In this document: piece after piece, positions 36,287 through 50,174 of the stretch
Position numbering within the stretch: the first letter of the stretch is position 1
Layout: each line of letters starts with the position of its first letter
Assembly: GCA_024663395.1 (NCBI GenBank)
Contig: JANFAH010000002.1
Coordinates: 2,976,001-3,040,000, forward strand
Source: Pisolithus tinctorius
Taxonomy: Eukaryota > Basidiomycota > Agaricomycetes > Boletales > Pisolithaceae
Direction: 5' to 3'
DNA: 64,000 nucleotides
Program-made: the position numbers and the translations under genes
The notes under the pieces: generated by a model
What the model was told of the DNA's origin: nothing
Seen by the model: only the letters and a program-made list of their open reading frames with translations
The model's database searches: none

Positions 36287-39200
36287 ATGTCTGTTGAAAA
36301 CGGAGACGCCATCCACGAAAGTGGTATTGCTACACGTCCATTGACCCTTTCCCTTGGAAATGCCAGAGTACGCGTACTCTTTTAGATATTTTTTTTATCG
36401 GTCTTGTCGTTGACGAATATTAGGTTTCAATCCCCGTGTCTGCTTCTCGCGACGAGTGGATTGCTGCTGAGGTTCTTAGAGATGACTTTCTCTCTCAGTC
36501 GCAGACCAGCGCTAATACTGTAGACGATGCCTCCGAAGAGAACGACGTGTTGCAGGCAGAGGTTGCCCTCTTTGCACGCTTTTTGTCCTTTGTTGCGCGA
36601 CGGTTATTAGACGATGCGCAGTATACCAAGGCCTCCACGTCCTTGCTTCTCGATGCTTTTACGCACTTTGTCTCCAAGTATCTCAGTGACACTGATCTCT
36701 TTTCATTTATCAATGCGTTTGACGGAGATGTACGGAACGCGATTCTAGCTGCCTTCTTTTCTGCGCGCGCAACACTGGAGCAACAGAATATCACCGCTAT
36801 TCCTAAACCTCAGGCGTCTGCTCTCTTTACTGCGGCTTCCAAAGGTGATGCGTCCATATACGCGCTCTTCGGGGGCCAAGGAACCAACGAGGTTTACTTT
36901 GACGAACTCCAAGCACTCTACGACTCGTATGAACCCTATGTTTCTCCTCTAATTACCGCCATCACCAACGAGGTCCTAATCCCCCTTGTCGCGGCACATG
37001 TATCCTCGAGCTACTACAACTATGGCATGGATGTCATTTCCTGGTTGTCGGGAGCCGTTGCTCGCCCATCAATTGCGTACCTCGCGTCTATCCCGATTTC
37101 CTTACCCCTTATCGGGTTGACCCAGCTCATACAGTATTTGGTCATCTGCCGGATCTCAGATTTGACTCCAGGACAGCTTCGTGGTTGTCTTGCTGGCACG
37201 ACTGGCCACTCCCAAGGTGTGGTCTCAGCGGTGGCGATCTCTGCATCCAGCGGCTATGAATCATTCGATATCAACGCGAAGAAGGCCCTGCGTTGGCTCT
37301 TTTACTGTGGTATGCGTGGTCAGGAGGCGTTCCCCGTACTGGCCCTCGAACCCAGCATCGTCCGTGACTCAGTAGAGGGCGGAGAGGGACAGCCATCACC
37401 AATGCTTTCAATCAATGGCCTCGACCTATCGGCTCTCAAAATCCATATCAACGCGACTAACAAGCATCTCCCATCAAACTCTCAGCTTTCAGTTTCGCTG
37501 TATAATGGCCCGCGGAACTTCGTTGTCACCGGGCCGCCGCGCTCTCTCTATGGCTTGGTCACAAACCTGCGGAAAGTCCGTGCGCCAAGCGGCGCCGACC
37601 AGAGCAAGGTCCCGTACTCGCAGAGGAAACCTGCGTTTGGCGTACGTTTCTTAGTAGTCAATGCGCCGTACCACAGTGCATATATGGCGGAGGCTACCGA
37701 CAAATTGTGCAATGAAGATCTCCAGGGCGAAGAACTCTGGACTCCAGACGAGTTGGCGATTGCTGTATTCAACACGGAAGATGGTACGTGGTTGCTGTGG
37801 ATGTGCGAAGCGTGACATGACGTGTCCCTCAGGTTCTGACTTGCGCGAATTGACGTCTTCCATCACCCGGTCGTTGTGCGATCAAATATTCACTTCACCG
37901 ATTCACTGGGATCTCGCAACCGGCTTCCCTGAGACCGCAACTCACGTCATCGATTTCGGTCCTGGTGGATTAAATGGCATCGGTCCCCTGACGGCTCGTA
38001 ACCTGGAAGGTCGTGGCGTTCGTGTCATCACCCTTGGTGACAAGGGCCGAGGCGAGGCGGAGTTGTTCGACGTCGACTGTGTTGAGTACGAAGAGTGGTG
38101 GAGCAAAAAGTATGCACCCAAATTGGTCAAGACGAGGTACGTGTTGGCCGTGAAAAGTGCAATGTACTTTTGTTAATGGAAGCTTGCAGTGATGGTACTG
38201 TTCATATCGACACACGTTTCTCGCGGCTTCTGGGCAAGCCGCCGATCATGGTCGCAGGCATGACACCTACCACTGTGAAGGCCGGTTTTGTATCCGCCGT
38301 TCTTTCCGCCGGTTACCATATCGAACTTGCTGGTGGTGGCCACTATAACGCTGCTGCCCTCCGTGCGAAGGTTGCTGAAATTCAATCCAAGATTCCCGAG
38401 GGGGTTGGCATTACTCTCAATTCCTTATACATCAACCCCAAGCAATTCGGTTTCCAGTTCCCCCTGTGGCAAGAAATGCGACGCGAAGGCCTGCCAGTCG
38501 AAGGCTTTTGTGTCGCTGCTGGTATTCCCAGTACGGAGAAAGCGGTCGAGATTATTGACGGATTGCGCAACGCGGGCATCAAACACGTCTCTTTCAAGCC
38601 TGGTTCCGTCGAGGGTATTCGGCAGGTGGTCAACATTGCTGCCGCTAATCCTGACTTCCCTATCATACTGCAATGGACCGGCGGTCGAGCTGGTGGCCAT
38701 CATTCATACGAGGACTTCCATATGCCGATTCTGAAGACGTACAGTGCCATCCGTCAGCACGACAACATTTGTTTGGTTGGAGGGTCTGGCTTCGGTGGCG
38801 CCGACGATCTTTGGCCGTACCTCACTGGCGACTGGTCGAAAGACAAGTACGACACGCAGCCTATGCCTTTCGACGGTTTTCTATTCGCTAGTCGGGTCAT
38901 GGTCGCAAAAGAGGCTCATACGAGTTCCTCTGTGAAGGATCTCATTGTCGCTGCTCCAGGCGTTGGCGATAAAGATTGGGAGAATACGTACGTGAAACCT
39001 ACTGGTGGTATTCTCACTGTTCGCTCGGAGCTTGGGGAGCCCATTCACAAAGTCGCCACAAGAGCCGTAAAACTATGGAAGGAATTCGACGACACTGTTT
39101 TCAACATGCCAAAGGAAAAACGTGCTGCTTGGTTGGCTGAGCGTAAAGCAGAGATAATTGAGAAACTCAACAAGGACTTCGCCAAGCCGTGGTTCGGGTG

Positions 39201-42200
39201 GAAGAAGGATGGTACCGTCGCCCACGATTTGGGTGATATGACGTACGAAGAAGTCACCCTTCGCATGATTCGCCTCATGTACGTCGCTCAGCAGGATCGC
39301 TGGATCGACATTAGCCTGCGCAATCTCACCGGGGACTGGCTGAGGCGCATCGAGGAACGCTTTGCCGGTGTAAATGGGGGCACGAAGCCTAGCATTCTCC
39401 AGAGCTTCAACCAACTTAACACCCCTGCCGCATTTGTCACTGAGTTCTTTGGAAAGTACCCCGCCGCCACTGAGCAGCTTTTGGCTGCTGAAGATCGTGC
39501 ATACTTCTTGACCATCTCTCAGCGGCCTGGTCAGAAACCCGCCCCTTTCATCCCCATTTTGGACGCGAATTTTGAAGTGTGGTTCAAGAAGGTCAGTGTA
39601 ATGCTTTTCGATTATTATTACCTAACTTGTCCCCATCTTTAGGACTCGCTTTGGGCTGCTGAAGATATTGATGCCGTCTTCGACCAAGACCCTCAACGTG
39701 TATGTATTTTGCAAGGCCCAGTCGCTGCCAAGTACTCCACAGTCAAGGATGAGCCTATCAAGGATCTTTTGGGCAACATCAACGCGAAGCTTGTGGAGCG
39801 TCTCTTGACGTGCTCATACGACGGTGACCTTGACGCCGTTCCCACGATAGACTATCTTGCGCCAGAACCAGAGGAACCAGACGTTCCAGACGATGTTGAG
39901 GTGGAAGAAAACTCAAAGCGGATCATCTACACGGTTGGTAGCAACCTTCCCGACATTTCTGAATGGCTCGACCTTTTGTCCGGTGACGAGCTGAACTGGT
40001 TGAAAGCACTCATAAGTTCTCGTACGATCGTCCAAGGGAGTGCATATATCGACAATCCGCTTCGCCGGGCCCTCCGTCCCCGTGCGGGCCAACGCGTGGT
40101 CATCGAACGCAAGAACGGCTTCCCTCTGTCTTTGACCGCCTACGGTGCCGCGCGGTCGTTTGGTTTGCATAAAGACGATTTCAAGGCCGTCGAGATCAAG
40201 TTCTCATCCACTAATTTGATTGATGTTACCCTTTATGAGGATCGTCGTGACGTTTCCGTCCCCCTGTTCCTTCAGTTCAAGTATGTCCCCAGCATGGGTT
40301 CAATGGTGATTCATGAAGTCGCCGAAGCTCGCAACCGTCGCATCAAAGAATTCTACTGGAAGTTGTGGTTTGGTGACGACGAGCCTCTCCCAGAGATCGG
40401 CCTTCGTGAGACTTTAATTGGTCCTGAGGTAACGATTTCGGGCAAGGAGGTAGAAACGTTCTGCGGTGTCATTGGCAATCAGAACGAGGCATACAAGCTA
40501 GCTCGTGCGAACCGTGTCAGAGCCCCAATGGATTTTGCAATTGTCACCGGTTGGCAGGTAAGTGGACTCCGAGCATGGTTGGCACTCTCATAACGTGGTT
40601 TTCAGGCTATCATGAAAGCGATCTTCCCCCCAGTTATTGACGGCGACCTCCTGAAGCTTGTCCACCTATCAAATGGTTTCCGCGTACTTCCTGGCACTGA
40701 ACCTCTTAAGGATGGGGATGCTTGTATCGCTGAAGCTCGTATTACCTCCGTGAAGAATACGGACGCAGGAAAGGTTGTCCAAGTGAGAGGACATGTGTAC
40801 CGTGATGGTCAGCGTATTATCGAAGTTACATCTTCCTTCCTTTACCGTGGCCGATTCATCGACTTCGAGAACACCTTTGAAACCGTTGACGAACCTGACT
40901 ACGTTGTGGAACTGTCCAATGATGCCGTCGTAGGGGTTGTACAGTCGAAAGAGTGGTTGTCTTGGGAGGACGAATCTCAACCTGCCAAGGCTGGCATGAC
41001 GCTTGTGTTCCGTGTACGCTCTGAAGTCACCTTCAAGGACAAGACATCTTACCGTGACGTTTGTGTCACGGGAGACGTGTTCCTCCGTGATCAGCTCAAG
41101 CGGCTCAAGAAGGTTGGCTCGGTAGACTTCAACCAGGAGGGATGCCAAGGAAATCCAGTTGTGGCGTACCTCCAACGACACGGTATACCGGAGGGCCGTC
41201 TCACTCCTTTGACGAATGAAGGTTACACGATGACCAACAACGTATCCACTGACTTCACTGCTCCCCTTACTAACGAGCCTTATTCAATCGTCTCCGGTGA
41301 CTTCAACCCCATTCATATCAACCCATATTTCTCGGACTATGCGGCTCTACCAGGAACTATCACCCACGGCATGTGGTCCAGTGCTGCAACGAGGAAAGTT
41401 GTAGAGAATGTAGTAGCGGAAGGCAATCCCGCTCGTGTTATTGCGTGAGTTGCCCCTCGTTTTCTTTCCTTACTTTTTGCTAAACACCGCTCAGGTACGA
41501 TGTTGGCTTCGTCGGAATGGTTTTGCCCGGCGATGAGCTTTCTGTCAAGATCCGCCATATTGGTATGCGCGACGGGAACATGGTTGTCAAAGTAGAAACG
41601 CTCAACCAGGGTGGTGAGAAGGTCATCGAGGGCACTGCCGAGGTGGCTCAGCCGACCACGGTCTACGTCTTCACTGGCCAAGGTTCCCAAGAACCGGGTA
41701 TGGGTATTGATCTCTATAACTCTTCTCCTGCTGCCCGTGCTGTCTGGGATGGTGCCGATGCTCATTTGCGTGCCGTCTACGGCTTTTCGATCATCGAAAT
41801 CGTCAAGGATAACCCGAAGGACAAAACCATTCACTTCGGTGGAATCAAGGGCCAAGCTATTCGCCAACGATACATGGACATGACTTACGATACTATGGAT
41901 AAAGATGGCAACGTCAAGACGCTGCCCCTCTTCGCCGACATCGACACCCGCACGCCTAAATATACCTTCAGTCATCCAAATGGCTTATTGTTCGCGACTC
42001 AGTTCGCCCAAATCGCTCTCGTGGTCACCGAAAAGGCGGCCTTTGAGGACATGCGTGCGAAGGGTTTCGTGCAGAAGGACTGTGCATTCGCTGGTCACTC
42101 CCTCGGAGAATATTCCGCCCTGGCATCCATGGCGGACGTCCTTCACATTTCTGCGCTGGTTGACGTCGTTTTCTATCGCGGTATCACTATGCAGCGGGCC

Positions 42201-45200
42201 GTCGAGCGCGATGCTCAGAACCGTTCCAATTATGCCATGTGCGCTGTCAATCCCAGTCGTATTTCAAGAACTTTCAGTGAGACGGCGTTGCGCGAGGTTG
42301 TGGATACCATCGCCACCCGTACCGGCACTTTACTTGAAATCGTGAACTATAACGTTGAGGTGTGTGAAATCTCTACACTACTCAACTATACCCTGAAAAA
42401 TTTGTAGGGTCAACAATACGTCTGTGCCGGCGAGCTGGTCGCGCTTCAAACGATGACCAATGTCTTGAACTATCTTAAGATCCAAAAGATTGACATCGCG
42501 AAGGTGAGTTTGAGTGTGAATTTTTGCTGATTAACAACTAACGCGTATCTTCTGCAGTTGACGGAAACCTTCACTGTGGAGAAAGTCAAAGAGATGCTCT
42601 GCGACATCGTCGCCGAATCCTTCCAGCGTGCCCAGGACTTGCAGAAGGCCGAGGGTTATATCAAACTCGAACGTGGATTTGCTACCATCCCTCTCCCTGG
42701 AATCGACGTGCCTTTCCATTCTCGCTACTTGTGGGCCGGCGTGATGCCATTCCGCGCATGTAAGTTTCCATCGTAGTCTAAGATGTCCAGCGCTAACGCT
42801 CCAGTTGCGTAGATCTTTCGAAGAAAGTCAACCCCACCCTCCTCAACCCTGATATGCTCGTCGGGAAGTACATCCCGAACTTGGTTGCGAAGCCGTTCGA
42901 TGTTAGCAAGGACTATGCACAGCTCATATATGATCAGACATCTTCTCCCCGTCTTGACAAAGTCCTAAAGAAGTGGGATCAAGAAAATTGGGCTGCTGCT
43001 GAACAACGGCAAAAACTTGCTTATATCATTCTCGTCGAACTTCTATCCTACCAGTTCGCTTCCCCAGTCCGGTGGATCGAGACGCAAGATCTCCTCTTTA
43101 CTGAGTACGGATTTGAACGTTTAATCGAGCTTGGCCCCTCCCCCGTTCTTACTGGAATGGCATCGCGGACCCTGAAGGCGAAATACGAACCCACAGACGA
43201 TGCAGTCAGCCGCAAGAGAGCTATTCTCTGTCATGCCAAAAACGCTCGCGAAATTTATTATCTTTTCGAAGATGAGGTCACTGAAGTTCCTGCCACAGAA
43301 GCTGTTCCTGCACCTATCGTTGCACCTGCGCCCGTGCCTGCCGCTGCTGCTACCTCCGCTCCCACGCCCACCGCAGCCCCTGCCGCTTCCGTCGAGGATG
43401 CACCTCTCAAAGCCGGAGATATCTTGACATCGATTATCGCTCAGAAACTTAAGAAGAAGATTGACGAGGTCCCTCTAACCAAATCCATCAAAGACTTGGT
43501 CGGCGGCAAGAGTACATTGCAGAACGAGATACTTGGTGATTTGCAGGTTGAATTTGCCTCCGCTCCTGAAAAGGGTGAGGAGTTGTCGTTGGAGGAGCTT
43601 GGTTCAGCTCTCGGTGCTGGACACCCGGGCACGCTTGGCAAGTACACATCAGGTTTGATATCTCGTATGATCGGAGGAAAGATGCCAGGAGGGTTCAATG
43701 CCTCTGCCATAAAGGCTTACCTCTCGAAGACATGGGGGCTGGGTTCTTCTCGCGCAGACGGTGTTCTTCTTTTGGGTACGACGATGGAGCCTGCCAAACG
43801 CCTTTCTTCTGAAGGTGAGGCTAAGGCGTGGTTGGATACCGTCGTGTCCCTATATGCCCAACGCTCTGGTATATCGCTGAGCAGCGGAGGTGCTGGCGGT
43901 GCCGGTGGTGGCGCTGGTGGTGGCGCAGTTATCAACAGCGAAGAGTTCACGAAGTTTCAGGGCGAGCAAAACAAATTTGTCGCGCAACAGGTCGAGCTCT
44001 ACATGCGTTATCTCAACCGTGACTCTCGTGCTGGCGAGATTGCGTATGACAAGGAGAAGGCGAACTCGGCTCAATTGCAAGCTCGTTTGGACGCCATCAC
44101 AAGGGAACACGGCGACACCTACATCGATGGCATCCAACCTGCCTTTGACCCTCTGAAAGCACGTCACTTCGATTCCTCGTGGAACTGGGTCCGCCAAGAT
44201 GCCCTTCTCATGTACTACGACATTATCCATGGACGTCTTACCACCGTTGACCGAGAACTTACTGCCCGCTGCATTGCCCTTTTGAACCGCGCTGACCCAG
44301 AGCTTCTGACATATATGCAATATCACATCGACGGTTGTGACCCAAGCAAGGGTGACACCTACGCGCTTGCCAAGCAGTTCGGGCAGCAGCTCATTGACAA
44401 TACCAGAGAAGTTGTCGGCCAGCCACCTGTTTACAAAGACGGTAAGGAAATCCATATCTAGTGCCTTAAAAGTCTAACAAGTATCTCAAGTCACATTCCC
44501 TACTGCTCCTCGCACCGAGGTCACAGCCAAGGGAGACATTGTTTACTCCGAGGTTGTTCGTGAGAACGTTCGCAAACTGGAAGCATATGTGGAAGAAATG
44601 GCCAGCGGTGACACGATTTCTACCGTGAACATTCAAAAAGTTCAGGAGGACGTACTCAAACTCTGGACAGTCGTCAAGTCGCAACCCGGAATCAGCCAGG
44701 ATCAGAAGAACCGTATCAAGGCTTTGTATGAAGGTGTTGTCCGTTCGCTGCGGAAGGGTCCTGACCAGCCCCGTCAACGTCATCGCGACCGTCGTTCTTC
44801 CTCTCAGTTCCTCCGGCCTCAGGTCTCCACTGTCACATCTGTATCTGCCGACAAGGTGCCTCTTTTGCATCTCAAGCGCAAAGTTGGAAATAATTGGGAG
44901 TACTCGAGCAACCTGACCGGTGTATACCTCGACATTCTCCATGAAATTGCGACATCCGGGACGACTTTCAAGGACAAGAATGCTCTACTCACTGGTGTCG
45001 GCAAAGGTTCCATTGGCGTTGAGATCTTAAAGGGCCTCCTTTCCGGCGGCGCCCACGTTGTTATCACCACTTCCCGCTACAGTCGTTCCACCGTGGAGTA
45101 TTACCAAGACATTTACCAAAGGTTCGGTGCTCGGGGTTCAGCACTCACTGTCGTGCCCTTCAATCAGGGGTCCAAGCAGGATGTCGAGGCACTCGTCGAC

Positions 45201-48200
45201 TATATCTATGCTACTCTTGGCATGGATCTTGACTACATCCTTCCATTTGCCGCCGTTCCAGAGAATGGGCGCGAGATTGACGGCTTGGACGACAAATCGG
45301 AGCTCGCCCACCGTATTATGCTCGTCAACTTGCTGCGGATCTTGGGTGCCGTCAAGACCAAAAAAGCGTCGCGTCAGTTCGTCACTCGGCCTACCCAAGT
45401 TATTTTGCCACTGTCACCAAACCACGGTCTCTTTGGTAATGACGGCTTGTACTCGGAGTCGAAGATCTCGCTTGAAACCTTGTTCAACCGCTGGAACTCC
45501 GAAAGCTGGGGTGAATATCTATGCCTGGCTGGTGCCGTGATTGGGTGTGTAACTCATTAAACCCAGCTCGGCACCTACAACTAACTCCCATCTTAGATGG
45601 ACCCGCGGTACGGGTTTGATGGACGCCACTAATATAGTCGCTCAGGAAGTTGAAGCTTACGGTGTGCGCACCTTCTCCGCAAAAGAGATGGCATTCAACA
45701 TCCTCGGTTTGATGCACCCGCTGCTCTTTAGCATCACACAAGTGGAACCCATCTGGGCAGATCTGAACGGCGGAATGGATCGTCTCCCGGACCTCGCTGA
45801 CATCACCACTCGCATTCGGATGGACCTGAATAAGAAGAGTGAGCTTCGCCGTGCCATCGCTCGTGACAATGCACTTGACTTTAAGGTCATCAATGGTGCT
45901 GAGGGCGAACGTGTGCTCCAGACCGTCAACGTCGTACCTCGTGCTAACTTCAAGTTCGATTTCCCTACTCTCGAACCTGCTTCTGCCTTCGAGGAACTCA
46001 GTAAACTGCGCGGTATCATTGACTTGGAAAAAGTCGTCGTCATCACTGGGTTCGCCGAAGTCGGCCCATGGGGTAGTTCGCGGACTCGGTGGGAGATGGA
46101 AGCTCGCGGAGAATTCACTATTGAAGGTTGCATCGAAATGGCATGGATCATGGGCTTCATTAAGCACTTTGACGGCCGCCTCAAAGACGGTACTCTCCAT
46201 GTTGGTTGGGTAGACGCCAAGACAGGAGAGCCTGTGGACGACAAGGACGTTAGAAGCCGGTATGAGAAGGAGATCCTCAGTCACGCTGGTGTCCGTCTAA
46301 TTGGTGCGTATTTCTCCTTTCCCTGTGAGCTATTGTTGAACCCGAAATGTAGAACCTGAATTGTTCCGTGGGTACGATCCCAAGAAGAAGGTGTTCAACC
46401 AGGAAATCGAATTGATCCATGATTTGGAGCCCATTGAAGTCGCTAAGTCGGAGGCGGAGAAATTCAAGTATGAACACGACGAGAAGTGTGATATCTGGGC
46501 TAGTGAAGGTGATCAGTGGTTTGTCAAGTTCAAGAAGGGGGCGCGTGTTCTCGTGCCGAAAGCATTCCGCTTCAGCCGTCTCGTCGCTGGGCAGATCCCT
46601 ACCGGATGGCACGCTGGAAGATATGGCATACCTGCGGATATCATCGCACAAACAGATCGTGCCACACTTTGGGCCCTCGTCTGCGCCGCTGAAGCCCTCA
46701 ACATGTCCGGTATCACTGATCCCTATGAGCTTTACAAACACGTGCATCCTTCCGAAGTTGGGACGTGTGTTGGTAGCGGTATGGGAGGTACGGAGTCGCT
46801 GGCAAAGATGTTCAAGGACCGCCGTGATGAGAAGGAAGTACAAAACGATATCCTTCAAGAAACGTAAGTTCCCTTTGATGACGAGGTAGATGGTTTACTG
46901 AGTCATTTTAGGTTCATCAACACTACCGCCGGATGGATCAATCTTCTCCTCATGTCTTCCAGTGGTCCAGTCAAGATCCCCGTTGGCGCCTGGTAGGTGC
47001 AGGATAACTCTATTCCGCACGCCCGATATTTAGTGCCTTGCAGTGCCACTGCCTTACAATCGCTTGAGATTGCCTGTGACACCATTCTTTCTGACAAGGC
47101 CAAAGTGATGATCGCGGGTGGCTTCGATGATATCAGTGAAGAGGGTTCTTACGAATTTGCGAACATGAAAGCTACGAGCAATGCAGAAACCGAGTTTGCT
47201 ATGGGACGCGAACCCACTGAAATGTCAAGACCCGCTACCACTACACGTGCAGGGGTGAGTTGACCGATACACACAGGTCTACGCGTTGCTGACATCAGTG
47301 GTATAGTTCATGGAGTCCCAGGGTACGGGCATTCACATTGTTATGAGTGCCAAGACAGCACTTGAACTGGGTGCTCCCATTCGGGGAATCCTAGCATTCA
47401 CGTCGACGTCAACGTGCGTAGCCTGCATTTTATTTGATGTTCGTATTGACTGGTTGGCAGTGACAAAGCCGGACGCTCCATTCCCGCTCCTGGTCGCGGC
47501 GCCCTCACTATTGCCAGAGAATTGCCTTCGAAATATCCTTTGCCATCACTCAGCATTGACTACCGTTCCCGTCAGATTGCGTTTAGGCGGAAGCAGATTT
47601 CGGAGTGGCTCTGTCACGAGCATACTCAGCTACAAGCCGAGATTGAGAGTCTGAAGGCGGAGAATAGTGCCATCGACGAAGATTACTTTGCCGCCCGCGT
47701 CGCTGATATCGAGAAAGAAGCCCATCGGCAGGAGAAGGAGGTTCTCAGCACGTATGGTATGCTGGAAGGCTCTGACCCGCGTGTTGCTCCCATGCGCCGT
47801 GCACTTGCGGTGTGGGGTCTGACTGCAGATGACATTGGTGTCCTTTCTATCCACGGAACGAGTACTAATGCCAACGAGAAAAATGAGACAGAAATATGGC
47901 ACAACACTCTCCATAGGATGGGCCGCACGCATGGCAACGCTGTTCCAGTCATGGCACAGAAGAGCTTACTTGGACACTCCAAGGGTGGATCCGCTGCTTG
48001 GCAGATGGCCGGTCTTCTGCAAACTGTCAATACTGGCATCATTCCTGGCAACCGGAATAGTGACAATGTCGACGCTAGATTTGAGGCCCACCATAATCTT
48101 ATGTTCCCGTCACGATCAATCCATACAGATGGTATCCGTGCTGGTGTTATGGTACGGAAGTACCCCACTTGATCGCTGATGAAAGCTAATCTATCGTTTC

Positions 48201-49028
48201 ATAGTCATCCTTCGGTTTCGGCCAAGTCGGCGGTACCGCACTCATCGTACATCCTCGTTACCTGTTCGCTGTGTTAGAGCCCTCCGCCTACGAGGCATAC
48301 AGGGTCCGCAATCGATCTCGTGCCCAAGAAGCGTATAAGGTGATGACCGAGATGATGACCACGAACTCCTTGGTCAGAATCAAAGATGGTCCGCCCTACA
48401 GCCCTGAGCTGGAGCATGCTGTCCTCTTGAATCCCACGGCTCGCGCAACTTTCGACCCTAGGACCCGCAGCTATTCGTACACTGCCAACCTCAACAAGAA
48501 CATTCCCTTTGACACTGCGAATGCCAAGACCGTAGCAAATGCACTAGCATTTAACTCTGCTTCCATTGGCGTCGGCGTTGACCAAGGTAACGTCATTAAC
48601 TCACGGCAAATAAGTACACCAGCGACTAACTGTTTTTAGAGCTCATTTCATCTGTTCCCTCCTCCAACCCAACTTTCGTCGAACGCAATTTCACAGAGGC
48701 AGAGATCACTTATTGTCGTTCCCAACCTTCTCCCCAAGCCTCGTTCGCAGGACGGTGGGTTGGTAAGGAAGCCGTCTTCAAATCGCTAGGCGTATCATCG
48801 AAAGGCGCTGCTGCCGCAATGAAAGACATTGAAATTCTTCCCAGCGAGTCGGGTGCCCCAACTGTGACCCTCCACGGCGACGCAAAGGCGGCCGCGGAAA
48901 GCAAGGGAATCACCCAAGTGTTGGTGTCGTTGAGCCACTCTGAGGTAAGCAGACACGATTTACCGTATATTCCCCACCGCTAACAATGGCTTCAGACTGT
49001 CGCCATTGCTTTCGCTCAATCTTCGTAA
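36287..49028 (+). CDS. FAS: Fungal type I fatty acid synthase, fused beta-alpha single chain
   Basis: All activities for making saturated long-chain acyl-CoA from acetyl- and malonyl-CoA in the cytosol, in one chain of roughly 3,900 residues with about 18 short introns. ATG at 36287, TAA at 49026-49028. Order: acetyltransferase (TTGHSQG near 37200); NADPH/FMN enoyl reductase ([14 protein letters not shown] near 38250, [11 protein letters not shown] near 38680); dehydratase hot-dog motif ([19 protein letters not shown] near 41300); malonyl/palmitoyl transferase ([12 protein letters not shown] near 42095); end of the beta half at [13 protein letters not shown], which runs in the same exon (42854-44461) into the alpha half [24 protein letters not shown] follows with carrier Ser at 43511 ([14 protein letters not shown]) between Ala/Pro linkers. 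Then ketoreductase ([19 protein letters not shown] near 44990), ketosynthase (active Cys in GACATAL, split by the intron 46994-47040; [23 protein letters not shown]) and a phosphopantetheinyl transferase ([13 protein letters not shown] near 48755). Confidence 0.95.
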
Positions 49029-49171
49029 TGACTTAATTGCATACTACTACTATATACCATTAGATTTCATGCCAAGCGCACTCCTGAAAACTGTTTGTTC
49101 TATTCCACGTCGCATGTAACGTAGACATTTCATGACCGAATTACATTTCCTTTGGTATGCTTCACACTTTG

Positions 49172-50132
49172 TTAGACATAGAGCCCATTTTCGATGATGT
49201 AGTTGGCAACAAGGTCAGTGACTAGTCGCTTCCAGTCGTCCTTGCCCGCCGCAACCGTAACTCTCACTTGAGTGGAGCTAAGGGTTTGTTCATCGTCGCT
49301 GATATCTATGAAGTGGATACGTTCACGGTCGACGAACTTTCTGTAAGCATTCAACGCCCTTCTTTCAACTTCTTCATCGATGGTCACGTTCGGTCGGTGA
49401 GCACATATTATCTGACAGTCCTGACCGTCCGGAGAGAGAAATTTTTGGAGAAGTCTTGTCATCTCTTCTTCCGAGGCATAAAACTTGGGGGAGAAAACAC
49501 GAACGAGTGTATCAGAGCCCAATAAGAAGGTCAGCTTGGGTCGATGAAGGGCCCCCATCCCCGCGGCGAGTGGGGTATGCAACGACGCGAGTTTACTCTG
49601 GAAGAAAGAGTGTAAGATAGTTGACTTTCCAACGAAAGTGGGCTGGTCGATGATTGCCACGGCAACATTGTTGCCGATATCTGAGAGTATAAATAACCTA
49701 TAAGCCGCCCTTTTCATCGTTTACGAGGGCACAAACGGTACCGAGTGACAAGAGATACATCATCTCCAACCGCTGGACGTAGGTAGCGTCCCCTGGCACC
49801 AAAGACTTTTCTGCGTTCCGTACGGATAGCAAAAGGAGTCTCGCATCATAATCAATTTCCGAAGCAGAAACTGCTTGGTCCGTTGGCCCTCGAGGGGATG
49901 ATCTCGCCAGTGCTAGGTGTGCCAGTGTTGGGGGATTGAATGACGAATCCAGGACAGACACACGGAGTGGACAAGACTTCCCCATATGAAACTGTGCAGG
50001 TCGGTATGGCCAGTGCCCATGAGGCGTGTGGACTAGTTCGAGAGTAGATAGTCCCTGCTGCAATCTCTGCAGTGAACCTAGTGCTTTGCTAGTAAATCCA
50101 GGCGGTAGCGGTGAGCTTGGTGATCGACGCAT
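49172..50132 (-). CDS. POF1/NMNAT-like nucleotidylyltransferase
   Basis: ATG at 50132 (MRRSPSSPLPPGFTSK); the longer open frame upstream lacks an ATG. One intron (about 49685-49735) joins YLLSL to DIGNNVAVAI. Motifs of the nicotinamide mononucleotide adenylyltransferase superfamily: SVLDSSFNPPTLAHLALA, which carries the nucleotide-binding T/HxxH element, KLTFLLGSDTLVRVF, and the C-terminal LSSTQVR that matches the ISSTxxR phosphate-binding motif. It ends YIIENGLYV, stop at 49172. About 300 residues, in line with yeast POF1 and its relatives. Likely role is NAD precursor adenylylation or a related nucleotidyl transfer; substrate not certain. Convergent with FAS (143 bases apart) and divergent from the DBP5 gene (42 bases). 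Confidence 0.82.
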
Positions 50133-50174
50133 GATGGTCAATTAGCACAAGTCATTCTGACCTGAACTGGACAG
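50133..50174. promoter_or_regulatory. Very short divergent region POF1-like / DBP5
   Basis: Only 42 bases lie between the POF1-like ATG (50132) and the first in-frame ATG of the helicase (50175). If the helicase starts at the downstream ATG 50268, the gap is 135 bases. Either way the transcripts probably overlap or share a bidirectional promoter. Confidence 0.5.

Noticed and set aside
36287..49028. Reading the FAS region as separate beta and alpha genes or several genes
   Set aside because: Exons join in phase across every gap, one exon spans the beta-alpha boundary, and no promoter-sized gap exists.
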